Origin: Platanthera guangdongensis
Lineage: Eukaryota > Streptophyta > Magnoliopsida > Asparagales > Orchidaceae
DNA length: 64,000 nucleotides
Direction of reading: 5' to 3'
Assembly: GCA_039583875.1 (NCBI GenBank)
Contig: CM077163.1
Coordinates: 113,593,213 to 113,657,212 of the forward strand
The translations under genes were made by a program, and so were the position numbers. Every line of letters begins with the position of its first letter. Position 1 is the first letter of the stretch. A model generated the notes under the pieces. That model saw only the letters and a program-made list of their open reading frames with translations. It was not told where the DNA came from and made no database searches. This document shows positions 22,926 through 35,500 of this stretch, in pieces.

Positions 22926-24723
22926 TGATGACTTATTTTAGTCATCATATTTGGGGTAGTTTAGTATGCAAAAATTCCTAGTTTAATTATATGTTTTATG
23001 TTTTTTTATGCATGTTTTGTTTTATTTCTTCTTAAAGTCTTTTTGTGTTAGGATATTATAATTCCTAGTGTTATTATAGTGTGCAATTTTATTTTGTTAT
23101 GTTTTGATTTAAAAATATATAGTTTTAGTATATGTTTTATTTCTTATATTTACTTGTGTTTTGTTATGAATTTAATCAATTAATAGTATGATATATTATG
23201 TTCGTAATGTTTAGTTTCATTTGTATTAACTAATGTTTTATTTTGTTTTATTTATAGGTTCAAAGCCTACATGATGCAGCCCACAATTTGCATGACCGGC
23301 CTCTTCCCAACTTCTAGGTGCAACCCACCATGCAGCCCCTCCCTCAAGAGCAGCCCACCTAGCCCCTACCCGAGCCACCAAACAGCCCCTACCCAAACCC
23401 AAAGCAGCCCACCTAGCCTCTACCCGAGCCCATGTAGCCCCCTCTTTCATATTTTACTTTACCATGCATGAACATATCCATGCATGGCCGGCCACCCATG
23501 ATTATGTCCCTCTCTCCTCCATTTAATACATGCATGAACTTTCATCCTACATGGCCGAACCCTCCCCTCTCTCTCCCCTTTATTTTCTCTTCCATTTATT
23601 CCTCATGCATCCCCCACTCATCCTCTCTTTCTTATTAATTCCTATCCATGCACCTTGCCACCAATACATTGAACCCACCTCCTCTTTCTTCCCCCTAATT
23701 AAATAATATTCATGCACCCTCTCTATCTTACATGGCCGGCCACCCCCCCTTGCCCCCTCTTCTTCTTTCCATTCTAGAACCTTCTCCCTCATCTATAAAA
23801 AGAACCCATATCCCATGCTTTTGGAGAGTTGGATTTTGGGAGAGCAAGTGAAGTACTAGTTCAAGAGAGTGCTTTCTTACATGTTGTTAAGTTCTTATTA
23901 GTGTAACTTTGCTTTTGATAGTGTAATCTTTTCTTAGGTAGCATAATCTTGTCTCCTTATTATTTTGTACTTCTCCGTTTTTATTTATCAATGGAAATGA
24001 ATTTCTCTTATCTTTCCGTGCTTTCTTTCTTAACTATGCGTAGCTAATCTTCTTTTAGCATTTGATCATGAGGATCCATGATTTGAAATGAGAATTATTT
24101 TTATTTCATAGTTATATTTTTGTGTAATTCTACTCGGTCCTTCTTTGAATAATTATTGTGTCGACTCCGTATTTCCGGTATACGGTAGTAGGCTTATGAT
24201 CTCATATTCGAGTAGCCGAGAGGCTCATGAATGTGAAAGATCACTCAAAGAAGGAAGGAGTTGAACGCAACCCTAGAGATAGGACGACGTAAATCCTCCG
24301 GATTGGAGTCAAATCCAATAGTGCGGATCACCTCGATAATGCAACTTTAGGCTTTTTCGATTTGTAAAGAGATTTCGATCGAAGAGTCTATAAGTTAGGA
24401 GACCTAATGCTCTAGCGAGATTTTGTCTTATTTTCGGATCCGTCACGGCCGAGTTGGATTTGCAAATTTAAAACTATGCCCTTTTATTTTCTCGTTTCAT
24501 TTCATGGTGAATCAATGATCGAATGCTAGCCTTTTTTATATAAGTTTTCGTCTCGCAATTTATCGTTCATTTTACTTCTTAAAAAAATCTCAAAATCCCA
24601 ATAGTCTTCCGGTAGGATAATAGTTAGAGCGCGAGTAGAAGTACTTGACAACCCCGTGTTTAAATACGACCTTGGTACTACAATTCGACAGGTACGCTTG
24701 CCTGTTCGGGTTTTGGCCCACCA
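22926..24723 (+). repeat. 3' LTR of Athila
   Basis: About 1798 bp, nearly identical to 13400-15191. It ends GGCCCACCA at 24723, followed by the duplicated GAGCT and the resumed antisense ORF 2. Confidence 0.95.
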
Positions 24724-25403
24724 GAGCTCCACCATATGCTGACTCGTCGAGGCTTCGCCCTCAGCAATCAACTCTATAGAGCTGAGCAGGCTCGCGACGT
24801 CGCCAAAGACAAAGTCGCTGATCAGGCGAGACGGCTCGGCATCGCCGAGGGTCTTCTCGCCCAGACCGCCAGCGGGTTGGTAAGTGTCAAGCACTCCTCT
24901 TCTCTTTTACTTAGAACGTTCTGCGCTGATACTAAACCGGATTTTCTCTTTACCAGGACGCCAAGGCCGCAGGGGAGCTTCAGGCTCGCAATGCCGAGCA
25001 AGGGGAGGAGATTAGCCAGCTGCGCGCCCGCCTTGCCGTGCTGGAGGGGACGAACGCGAAGCTGAAGGAGGAGAATCAACTTCTCAGCCGCGAGGTCCGC
25101 CGCCAGGCGGAGATTTTCTTCCCAGCCCACGACGTCGACCCTACCCTCCCCTATAAGAGGCCGCGGATCTTTGGCGAGGCCGATCTCACCGAGAGGTTGC
25201 GGATCAACTCCATCCAAGCGGCCGAGTGCACCCTCCATATGATGAAGGATACGGGGGTGCTGGTGCAAGGGTGCGAGGAGATCTCCGCCAGAGACATGAT
25301 GTTGAGCTTATTCCCGACGACGCCGCCTAGTGAGAAAGAGGACATCATGGACGCGATGTTTGGGAAGGGCTTCCCGGATCAGTTGGGTGAATGTGAGGAC
25401 TAG
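24724..25403 (+). pseudogene. antisense ORF 2 of gypsy C, 3' part (coiled coil)
   Basis: This continues the frame broken at 13399: after GAGCT it reads HMLTRRGFALSNQLYRAEQA to the splice site at 24879. An intron of 75 bp (24880-24954, GTAAGT...TTACCAG) leads into DAKAAGELQARNAEQGEEIS and ends at TAG 25401. Residues up to about 25100 are a heptad-like helical region (QLRARLAVLEGTNAKLKEEN), probably a coiled coil, followed by a globular tail with conserved-looking aromatic and acidic patches. The architecture, an N-terminal PF04195-like domain and a C-terminal coiled coil with small introns, is that of extra ORFs reported in Tat-type elements; the function is unknown. Confidence 0.7.
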
Positions 25404-26032
25404 TTCGGCAGGGGGGCGAGGCCTGAATTTGTATATCTTCTTTTTTGGTTCACTCGCCGAGGCGAGCCCCTGTAAACATCTTTTGTAAACACCTTTATTT
25501 AATGAGAGATTTTTGATCATACCCATGTCATTCTTGTTTTTTGTTTTTTTTTTGTTTTTTATTTGCTGTGCTCTGTATGTCCGCGAGTGCTTCCCCAGGA
25601 GACCTCGCGCAGGCAGATACTGTGAGTACGATAGTCATTAGTACGCGCCCGCGAGAGAGTACGTTTGGGTGCTTGCCGAGCTTCAGACGATTCGCGAGTG
25701 GGCTGCTCTTCACCCTTGTCATGCCACGTCATCTCGCCCGCGAGCCATCCAGGTTGAACTTAGAAAAATTCTTCCAAGTAAAATAGACGAAGGGGTGAAG
25801 TACCTTGGCCTGGCTCGCCTTCCTTCAGCGAGGTCCTGAGACCTGGCTTGCCACCCCTTTGCCAGTGTCGAGCTGGGTTGGGCGAGTCCAAACTCGCCTG
25901 TGCAGAATCCCTTTGCCGATGCCGAGCTGTGTTGGGCGAGTCCAAGCTCGCCTATGCAGACCTATTCCCCCTTATTCCTTGGCATTCTAAACTTCTTGGT
26001 ATTTACCTGGCGATTTTATGGCCGATATCATT
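25404..26032. other. Spacer between antisense ORF 2 and the tandem repeats
   Basis: It holds the presumed 3' end of the antisense transcript (T-rich near 25530-25560) and a diverged direct repeat built on GTTGGGCGAGTCCAA-CTCGCCT-TGCAGA (about 25877 and 25930). No coding signal. Confidence 0.5.
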
Positions 26033-27047
26033 GAGTGACTTCCTGCCCTGCCAGCTAAGTGAGAGCCTGACAGCGGGATCTGCTCGAGGCCCAAGGATGA
26101 CACCGAGTGACTTCCAGCCCTGTCAGCTAGGTGAGAGCCTTACAGCGGGATCTGCTCGGGGTCCACTACCAATACCATCGAGTGACTTCCAGCCCTGCTA
26201 GCTAGGTGAGAGCCTGACAGCGGGATTTGCTCGAGGCCCAAGGATGACAACGAGTGACTTCCAGCCCTACCAGCTAGGTGAGATCCTGACAGCGGGATCT
26301 GCTCGGGGTCCACTACCAATACCATCGAGTGACTTCCAGCCCTGCCAGCTAGGTGAGAGCCTGACAGCGGGCTCTGCTCGAGGCCCAAGGATGACAACGA
26401 GTGACTTCCAGCCCTGCCAGATAGGTGGGAGCCTGACAGCGGGATCTGCTCGGGGTCCACTATCAATACCATCGAGTGACTTCCAACCCTGCCAGCTAGG
26501 TGAGAGCCTGACAGGGGGATCTGCTTGAGGCTCAAGGATGACATCGAGTGACTTCCAGCCCTGCCAGCTAGGTGAGAGTCTGATAGCAGGATCTGCTCGA
26601 GGACCACTACCAATACCATCGAGTGACTTCCAGCCCTGCCAGCTAGGTGAGAGACTGACAGCGGGATCTGCTCGAGGCCCAAGGATGACACCGAGTGACT
26701 TCCAGCCCTGCCAGCTAGGTGAGAGCCTGACAGCGGGATCTGCTCGGGGTCCACTACCAATACCATCGAGTGACTTCCAACCCTGTCAGCTAAGTGAGAG
26801 CCTGACAGCGGGATCTGCTCGAGGCCCAAGGATGACACCGAGTGACTTCCAGCACTGCCAGCTAGGTGAGAGCCTGATAGCGGGATCTGCTCGGGGTCCA
26901 CTACCAATACCATCGAGTGACTTCCAGCCCTGCCAGCTAGGTGAGAGCTTGACAGCGAGATCTGCTCGAGTCCCAAGGATGACACCGAGTGACTTCCAGC
27001 CCTGCCAGCTAGGTGAGAGCCTGATAGCGGGATCTGTTCGGGGTCCA
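26033..27047 (-). repeat. 14-copy tandem repeat with a 147-bp dimer period, 3' of gypsy C pol
   Basis: Fourteen monomers begin GAGTGACTTCC (from 26033 to 26987). Two types alternate: about 72 bp ending GGCCCAAGGATGACACC and about 75 bp ending GGTCCACTACCAATACCATC, sharing about 55 bp. The higher-order unit is therefore 147 bp, repeated about seven times. As 72 and 75 are multiples of three, long frames run through on both strands; these are not genes. Tandem repeats between pol and the 3' LTR are known for Ogre/Tat-type elements and can seed satellites. Confidence 0.92.
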
Positions 27048-27137
27048 AGTTCACTTCATTCCTTCATGCGAACTCACAGCGACAATATTGGCATGTTAAA
27101 GAATTTTCATTAAAAATCAAGGCATAACTTACAGGCT

Positions 27138-27926
27138 TCAAGGAAAAAAGCATTTTAAATCATCACCACTCCAGGTGAGACTTAGGGTCTCTCCCTCCAC
27201 ATTCTGGAGTCGAAAACCTCCCGATTTTAAAACCTCCTTTACAATAAACGGTCCTTCCCAGCTGGGGTTGAGCTTCCCCACGAACGCCGACCTCCCTGCT
27301 GCATCCACCTTCTTTAGTACCAAGTCCCCTTCCACAAATTGTTTGACTCTGACATGCTTGTCAAAGTACTTGGCCATTCTCCTCTTCACCTCTTCTTGAC
27401 GGAGGGCGGAGAGGTCCCGCAGTTCTTCCACCATGTCGAGGGAGAACCTAAGCTCTTCCTCGTTCTCAGCCTGCCATTCTTCCCTATCTTCCTTGGCCGC
27501 AACAACTCGAGGTGTTTGGACTTCAAATTCCACGGGGAGCACTGCCTCGCACCCATGAGAGAGTTTGAAGGGAGTCTCTCCGGTAGCCATGTTGGGGGTG
27601 GTTCTCAGTGCCCAGAGAACTGTGGGAAGCTGTTCCACCCAGCTCCCCTTTAGATTCTCCACTTTCTTCTTGAGGAGGTTGACGATGATCATGTTCGCAG
27701 CTTCCACCTGCCCGTTGCTCCTGGGGTGGTGAACCGAGGCGAACCTGAGGTTGATTCCTAGCTGTTCGCAGAAACTAGTGAACTCGGTGCTGGCGAACTG
27801 GGGCCAATTGTCCGTGACAATGGCCTGGGGCAGCCCATGGCGGCAGATGATCTCCCCCCAAACAAAATTCCTGATAACCTGGGAGGTCACTTTGGCTAGC
27901 GCCTTCACTTCCAACCACTTGGAGAA
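27138..27926 (-). pseudogene. gypsy C integrase, C-terminal half
   Basis: On the minus strand it begins at the copia E target site (SKWLEVKALAKVTSQ) and carries the second Asp (VTDNWPQF; other elements have Gly where this has Trp) and the Glu (SNGQVEAANMII) of the DDE core. A Tat-type C-terminal region (MVEELRDLSALRQEEVKRRM, NPSWEGPFIVKEVL) ends at 27138. The first Asp is on the other side of copia E (MDLVGPFPQASGKRR near 40640), and the codons join exactly across the insertion once the GAGAA duplication is counted once. No stop occurs in this half. Confidence 0.88.
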
Positions 27927-28298
27927 TGTAGAAAGTAGCGAAAAAGAAAGAACAAACGGATAGACTTTTGAATAATTGAAATTTTATTATCCAAAAAAGA
28001 TATCATTTACAAAGGTATGACCTCCCTTATATAAAATGGAGGAGATATGAGAGAGAGTATACAAACAATGTGGGACTAAACATTTACAGTACAGAGCGGC
28101 TAGAAATAAAGGAGACCGCACAGGCCGCGCGGTTTAACAGATGGGTTAACCGCTCGGCAACTCCAGCAGGATAGAACAGACCGCAATGGGCGACCGATAG
28201 ACCGCCTAGTCTCCAGGCTCCAGAGTGAGACCGCCAGACCGCCCGGTCAACAAACCGCTGGAGCAGACCACAAGGCCGCCCGGTCTAATACTTCAACA
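27927..28298 (-). repeat. 3' LTR of copia E
   Basis: 372 bp. It holds a minus-strand TATATAAG core (near 28027) and a CpG-rich part with repeated GACCGCCCGGTC/GGCCGCGCGGTT-like blocks (28110-28290). Confidence 0.92.
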
Positions 28299-28305
28299 CT
28301 CCCCC

Positions 28306-30912
28306 TCAAGCTGGAGCATAGATATCAATCATGCCCAGCTTGTCACAAATGTGGAAGAAGGAAGTAGAGACCGGCTTGGTGAAGATATCTGCCAATTCCT
28401 TGTCAGAGGTGACAAAGGGAGTACAAATCTGTTTCTTCAAAATCTCTTCCCGAATGAAGTGACAATCAACCTCTATATGCTTTGTTCTCTCATGGAAGAC
28501 TGGATTTCTGGATATGTATATAGCGGCCTTGTTGTCACAGAACATAGGGAGAGGACAGTCATATACCTCGCCCAGGTCAAGCATGCGAGCCTGCAACCAC
28601 TTTAACTCACACGTGGTTGACGCCATACTCCGGTATTCAGCTTCGGCACTGGATCTGGAGACAACAGACTGTTTCTTGCTCTTCCAACTCATGAGATTAC
28701 CGCCAACAAAGGTACAAAAGCCTGATGTGGATTTACGATCGCCTTTGTCATCCGCGTAACTTGAATCTGAGTAGGCCTCAACCCTCAGATTACCATTCTT
28801 CTGAAAGAGTAACCCTTTGCCTGGTGCTGCTTTGATATACTCTAAAATCTTCAGGGCGGACTGAAGATGGCAGTCCCTGGGAGCTTGCATAAACTGACTG
28901 ACCTTGCCTACAGCATAGGCGATGTCGGGTCTAGTCACCGTGAGATAGTTGAGTTTGCCTACCAAACGTCTCTACCTTGTGACATCAGATAGAAGAGCCG
29001 AGTCATCCGTCCACGTTTTGTCTTCGCCAATAGCCATGGGAAACCGAGCCGGTTTGGCACCTGTCAATCCTGCTTCTTGTAGAAGATCAAGGGCATACTT
29101 CTGTTGGGAGAGAACCAACGAGTCAGGTTTCCGAGAGATTTCTATCCCCAAAAAGTATTTCGGGGAGCCCATATCCTTCGTGACCAAGTGCTGACGGAGG
29201 TGCTTCTTCGTCAAGTCCACCCCATCTCGGTCATCGCCAGTAAAAAGAATATCATCCACATATACGGCCAAAACCACCAGTCCCGAGGCCGTTTTGCGAA
29301 TGAATAAGGAGTGATCGGCCGAACTCCTTCGAAAGCCGATGGTAGCCACAATACCACTGAACTTGTCGAACCATGCCCGAGGGCTCTGCTTTAGGCCATA
29401 AATGGCCTTCTTCAAATGACATACACGTGTCTCCCCCTGAGCAACATACCCAGGAGGTTGCTCCATATAGACGTCTTCCTGAAGATCGCCATAGAGAAAG
29501 GCATTCTTCACATCAAGCTGGGAAATAGCCCAATCCCGGTTAACAGCCACAGAAAGAAGAACCCGGATGGTGCTGAGGCGAGCAACCGGAGAAAAGGTAT
29601 CAAAGTAATCAATGCCGTAAGTCTTAGTGAAGCCCTTGGCCACCAGCCGGGCTTTATAGCGATCCACAGTGCCGTCGGGGCGAAACTTCACAACGAAGAC
29701 CCAGCGACAGCCAACCACATCAGTGCCCACGGGAGGAGGAACCAGGGTCCAGGTACCCCGTTCAGTAAGAGTAGCCATCTCCTCATCCATGGCAGACTTC
29801 CAATGAGGGAGAGCAAGAGCCTCCTGGTAGGTGCGGGGAGTAGTAGTAGCAGAGATAGCCAAGGCAAAACACCTGCGAGAAGGAGAAAGCCGATCATAGG
29901 AAACAACTGCCGCAAGCGGGTGTTGAGTACACGCCCGCACCCCTTTGCGAAGAGCAATGGGAAGATCCAGGTCGACGGGAGCGTCAGCGACCGGAGCGTC
30001 CGTGGCGGAGAAGGCTGGCCCGGGACTAGAGAGAGGCGGCGGAGGAGAGGAGGGAGGAGGGGTGGGTGGTGAGACGGACTGGGAAGGAGTTGGTGGAGGA
30101 GGAGACGGAGGTGGGAAAACGTCGAGAGGCGTGGAAGGAACGGAGATATCAGAAGGAAGTGAAGAGATAGGAGAGAAATAGGAAGCAGTCTCGAAAAAAG
30201 TGACATCCGCGGAGACAAACTGCTTGCGGAGAAGGGGGTCAAAGTAGTAATAGCCTTTTGAGTGGTAGAGTACCCCAAAAAGACACACTTGGTGGAACGG
30301 GGGGAAAGCTTGTCGCGGGTAGCGGAGGGAGCATGAACAAAGGCCGTACAGCCAAAGACACGGAGAGGGAGAGGAAAAGGTTCCTTGTGGGGGTAGAGAA
30401 TGGAGAAGGGGGTCTGGCCGTGGAGAACTGTGGAGGGAAGGCGATTGATGAGATAGCAGGCGAGGAGCACAGCGTAGCCCCAGTAGGAGCGAGGGACGTG
30501 CATCTGCGTCATGAGAGTACGAGCAACATCAAGCAGGTGACGGTTTTTACGCTCCGCCACCCCATTCTGTTGGGAGGTGTAAACACAAGTCGTTTGATGA
30601 AACAAGCCATGTTGGTGAAAGAAAGAGGAGAACTCATGATTCAGATATTCCTTGGCATTATCAGAACGTAAAACTTTAATAGAAATAGCAAATTGAGTTT
30701 GAATCATTAAATAAAATGATTGCCAAACAGAAAAGAGTTCAGAGCGATCTTTTAACAGATACACCCAAGTACAGCGTGAAAAATCATCTATAAAAGTGAC
30801 AAAATAGGAACTGCCCCGACCAACAGTGAGGGTAGGAGCAGGACCCCATACATCAGAATGAATAAGATCAAACGGGCGAGAGGAGCCACGGCCTTGCTTC
30901 GGAGGGAAGGAG
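28306..30912 (-). pseudogene. copia E pol, 3' part (integrase core, RT, RNase H)
   Basis: Reading leftward from 30912: integrase core ([31 protein letters not shown]), then RT (KARLVAKGF, LDVKNAFLYGDL, YVDDILFTGD) and RNase H (KSTSGFCTFVGGNLMSW, SSAEAEYRSMA, CDNKAAIYI). Two lesions are visible: one base lost from an A-run near 30253, shifting between integrase and RT, and TAG at 28969-28971 just before VGKLNYLTVTRPDIAY. The codons upstream of 30912 resume at 38386 on the far side of copia F. A Pro/Ser-rich linker precedes RT. Confidence 0.9.
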
Positions 30913-32538
30913 TGTTAAATTTTCTCAACGTGGTCAGCAAGATAGCCCAAACACCAAATTAATATCTTCGGAACTACCCAGTTCGCACGCTGAACCTGCG
31001 GAAAACCCAAGGACTAGAGGTTGCACCCAACAAAACAATGGAAGCACAAGACGGTCTTATTATGCATTCATTTCTTTACAATCCGAGGCATACATAGCGA
31101 GACATGATTTCGCTAGTATTACAGCCGTAAACAGAAAGAATCAAAAAACAAGCCGGGCGGACAGCACTCCAGTCCGCCGAGACCGCGAGGTCGCCGAGAC
31201 CGCCGAGACCGCTGAGCTCGCCCAAGCTATGCTGCAATCCGCCAAATACCACGGAGTCCGCCGAGACCGCGAGGCCGCGCGGACAGACCGTTATTCGCCT
31301 CCTGCTGAACCCGAACTGAGGAACTCCCCTACCCGCCTGAAGCCGGCGGACAGGTTATTGAAGCTGGGAAAGTTGAAACAGAACTGACAAGCCGCAGAGC
31401 GACCTCCTGCTGAGTCCGCAGAGACCGCACACTTCCAAGCACTGACCGAAGTCACAGCCAAACTCCTGGCTCCTTGAAGTTATCCGCGCGACCTGCACAC
31501 AGCAAACCGTCAGCCTGTAACAATCCGCGCGGACTGAAAAACACAGACCGCAGCACTCGCCCAACCCAATTTACTGTTCACTCACGTTACTTAGGTTCCT
31601 GTAGATGTGCCAGGGGGGTCCTATTTATAGGCAAGGTGAGGAGTGTGGTCACCGCCCAAGAGATAGCGACACCGCCCCAGTCCGCGCGAACACAAACGAC
31701 CGTCCGCTCAGTCCGCGAGGACTTAGCCAGTCACCAAGGGAAACCGCCAGGAGCAAGGCAACCATTGACGAACCCTCTCCAGTCCGCCCAAGCTAAGCGG
31801 ACAAGGCACCAGCCCGCAAAGCTCCAACTGCTTCAGGACAGCACCCTCTTCAATGGCAGTCCGCACCAACCCGAGGCAGTCCGCAAGACTCACACCTCAA
31901 TCCGCCACAAGTCCACGACCAAAGGCAAACAGCAACAGTCCGCCCGGTCACAGCGGACTTGGCGGATACGGCGGACACCATGAACTTGGCACAATGTGTG
32001 ACCAAGTCCAAAACCATCAAGGGCCAGTGCGAGCATGGCGGACACAAAGTCCCGTCCGCCAAACACCCTAGCACAGACCGCAACCAGTCCGCGAGCTCCT
32101 CGCACTTGTCCAACACAGCAGCTACTTCCCGGACTCCAAACACCAGTCCGCCAACCGGTCTCCACAGCAAGACCTGCTGTAACACCTGAGCTCGACAACG
32201 CCTCAGCCAAGCTCAAGGCCTAGTCCGCAACAGCCAAAACCGCGGACACGCCAGTCCGCAAGGCTTCCCGCGAACTCGAAACAACCCGCCAACAGCACAA
32301 GCTTGCACCCGCGACCACTGAGCAAAGCACCAGTCCGCAAGCCTCTCTATCCGCAGATACCAGGCCGCACCAAACCGCGGACTCCATGCTACAACCCGCT
32401 CAGAACACAGCCGGCTTCCACCAGACTTTTCACCAGTCCGCAACCCACAGTCCGCCCAGTCCGCCCAGTCCGCCAAAGCTGTCCGCACAGGCCGCGCGGC
32501 CTGTCCCGTCACCCACTTCCACTTCACAAATTTCAACA
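30913..32538 (-). repeat. 3' LTR of copia F
   Basis: 1626 bp, with a minus-strand TATAAATA box (plus-strand TATTTATA at 31622-31629) and very many copies of AGTCCGC or GACCGC, densest at 31680-32510. Open frames seen on both strands inside it are repeated identically in the other LTR and show no domain. Confidence 0.93.
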
Positions 32539-35500
32539 CTCCCCCTTGAAGTGAGAAGTGGTGACCAAGCCCAGCAAGCTGCGCAAGCGTTCAAAGGGAC
32601 CCTTCGACAGCGGCTTTGTAAAGATGTCAGCAAGATTATCTTCACTCCGAACATGCCCGACCAGCAGAGACCCCTCCAACACCTTCTCCCTGATGAAGTG
32701 GTGATCAATCTCTATATGCTTGGTCCTGGCGTGACACACTGGATTGTTAACCAGCTTGAGAGCACTCTCATTGTCACCCCGGAGTAAAGTAGGCCCTTGC
32801 ACTTCTTCATGAACATCCTCTATAAGCCTCCTTAACCAAACGGCTTCCCGAGCAGCCAAGGCCGAAGCCTTATACTCCGCCTCCGTGGTTGAAACCGACA
32901 CCGAGTCCTGCTTCTTGCTACACCACGAGATGCTAGCTGAACCGCAAGTGAACACATAACCTGAAGTAGACCTCCGATCATCCGAATCACCGCCATAGTC
33001 AGCATCCGTGTACCCGAGCAACGCAAACTCCGCATCCCTTCCATAGAGGAGTCCCATCTCAGAAGTCACCTTGACATACTTCAGAATTCCCTTCGCCGCC
33101 ACTAGATGAGATTGCCTTGGTTCAGCCATATACCGACTTACTCGGCCAACAGCATAAGCTATATCCGGCCTTGTAATCGTCAGATAGATCAAGCTCCCAA
33201 CAAGAGCCCTGAACACCAAGGGATCATTAAGCACCCTTCCCTCATCTCGTCGAAGCTTTAGCCCAGGTTCCAGTGGAGTAGAGCACTTCTTCCCTTCGCC
33301 CATGCCAAACCGCTTCACAATGCGATCAGCATACCCTTTCTGGCTAATGAGAACCCCGCACTCCTTCCTCTCCACTTCCAGACCAAGAAAGTGATGCAAC
33401 TCTCCTAGGTCTTTCATCTCGAAGCGTATAGCAAGCTCAGCCCTGAGCCTTGCTACTTCCTCCTCCGAATTCCCTGTGATGATCATGTCATCCACATACA
33501 GTAGGACCAAGACTCTTAGCTCTCCATTCTTCTTGACGAACAAGCTTGAGTCCGAGTTAGAAGCCAGGTATCCACAGAATTGCAAGTACTCTGCAATCTT
33601 CCCATACCACGCTCGAGGAGCTTGCTTCAACCCATAGAGAGCCTTCCTGAGTTTGCAGACATAGTCCGGATGCTTCTCAGAGACAAAACCAAGCGGCTGA
33701 TCCATGAAGATGTCCTTGTCAATCTCTCCGTAAAGAAAGGCATTCTTCACATCGAGTTGCCACAACCTCCATCCCTTGCTAGCAGCCAAGGCGATCACCA
33801 CTCTTACAGAAGTCATCTTCGCAACTGGACTGAATGTCTCCTCATAGTCTTCTCCATACTGTTGTGAGAATCCTCTAGCGACCAGGCGAGCCTTGAACCG
33901 ATCAATGCTCCCATCAGCCTTCTTCTTCAACTTATACTTGCAAGTAACCGGAGTAATGCCATCAACCTTTGGCACAAGGTCCCAGGTTTCATTCTTCTTC
34001 AGAGCATCAATCTCTTCCTTCATGGCACCTTCCCACTCCTTCACTCCAGTGGCCTCGTTGAAGCTTGCAGGCTCTCGCTCATCCAGAGGACCTGCAAAGA
34101 AGCAGGAGACAAAGCTCACTGCATTCCCATCACAGTACCGAGCCGGTGGCTTAACCACCCTCTTCGATCTCCGAAGACACGGCTCCTTGCTCATGGCTTC
34201 CGTTGCTTCTTCAGGCTCCACTCCTACCTGGGGCAAGCATTGAGCAGTGCTCCCCCTGCTTCCTGAGCCAGAAGGCTCAGCCTCGGAGTTCGAAGCAACA
34301 GGAGCTGCTGGTGAAACAGCAAGCTCCTCTTCCAAGCCTTCAGCAGCCTCCACCGGTGCTTCCTCAACCTTGCTACTTCCGGTAGGCTCCACCGAGCCAC
34401 CTCCATATGACGTCAGCTCGTCAAAGACAACGTCTCTTGACACCACGAACTTCTTCGTCACAGGGTCCATGCATTTCCATCCCTTCTTCCGCTCATCATA
34501 GCCAACAAAGACAAGTTTCCTTGCCTTCGCATCCAGCTTTGTCCGTGAAGCATCCGGGACATGCACGTAGCAAGTTGAACCGAACACCCGAAGGTGTCCA
34601 ACACTCGGCTTCTCCTTCAGCAACAGCTCAATAGGAGTCTTCATGTTGATAGGGCTGAGTGGCATCCGGTTGATAACATAAGCAGCACAAGACATTCCCT
34701 CCGCCCAAAAGGACCTTGGGATATCTTTCGCATGCAGCCAGCATTTGCAGGTTTCCGTCAAATGACGGATCTTCCGCTCCGCTACCCCATTTTGTTGTGG
34801 AGTGTGAGAACAAGTAAGCTCCCGTTGGATCCCGTGCTTCCTGCAGAAGTTAGAAAACTCGGAAGAGACAAACTCCCCCCGTTATCAGTTCTAAGCTTCT
34901 TAATCCGCAAGCCAAGCCGGCCTTCTACCAACTCCTTGAACTCCACGAACAAATGGAAGGCTTCCGACTTCTCCTTTAAGAAGTACACCCAAGTATACCT
35001 TGAGTAGTCATCAACCAAGACAAGCATGTATTTGCTTCCACCAAGGCTGGCAGTAACAGTCGGTCCCATCAGGTCGCCATGAATACACTCCAATGGTTTC
35101 TTGCTCCTTGTTTGAGATTTATCAAACGGAAGGCGATGTGCCTTACCGTATTGACAGCCCGCACAAACATGCCCATCACCAAAGGAGGACAACATCGGCA
35201 ACCCCCTCACCAGACTTCTACTCGCCATTGCCTTTAGCTTGTCCATGCCAACATGCCCCAGCCTCTCATGCCAGATAGCCGCACTATCATTGGCTCTCAT
35301 CCTATCAACATAGGCACTGGTGGAAAGAACAAACAAGTTCTTCACCCTCCTCCCAACATGAGCAACATCAGCCTTTACCGCTGATATGTTGCGAAGGAAC
35401 CTCACGTCTGTTGGCCCAAACAGAACGTGATACCCAGCGTCCACCGCGTTGGTCACCGAGAAGAGGTTCTTCTTCATGCCCGGCACGTGATACACACTCC

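Larger units (their letters stand above)
13400..24723 (+). mobile_element. Athila-type Ty3/gypsy element, complete with TSD GAGCT
   Basis: Two LTRs of about 1.79 kb begin TGATGACTTA and end GGCCCACCA. The flanking 5-bp duplication GAGCT is at 13395-13399 and 24724-24728. The tRNA-Asp type primer site, Athila-type gag and pol and single orientation identify it. LTRs differ at about 11 places by eye, including a 5-bp indel near 23456, so insertion was recent relative to its host element C. No envelope-like ORF is found after pol. Confidence 0.95.

Noticed and set aside
26140..27113. ORFs of about 300 and 190 codons on opposite strands
   Set aside because: They arise because the tandem monomers are 72 and 75 bp, both multiples of three; the peptides are just the repeat in each direction.
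29416..30181. Plus-strand ORFs in copia E pol
   Set aside because: Shadows of the minus-strand RT and linker; the minus strand carries the catalytic motifs.
31474..32787. ORFs inside the LTR of copia F, repeated at 37317-38448
   Set aside because: Compositional frames in AGTCCGC-rich LTR sequence, present in both LTRs and without a recognisable domain.
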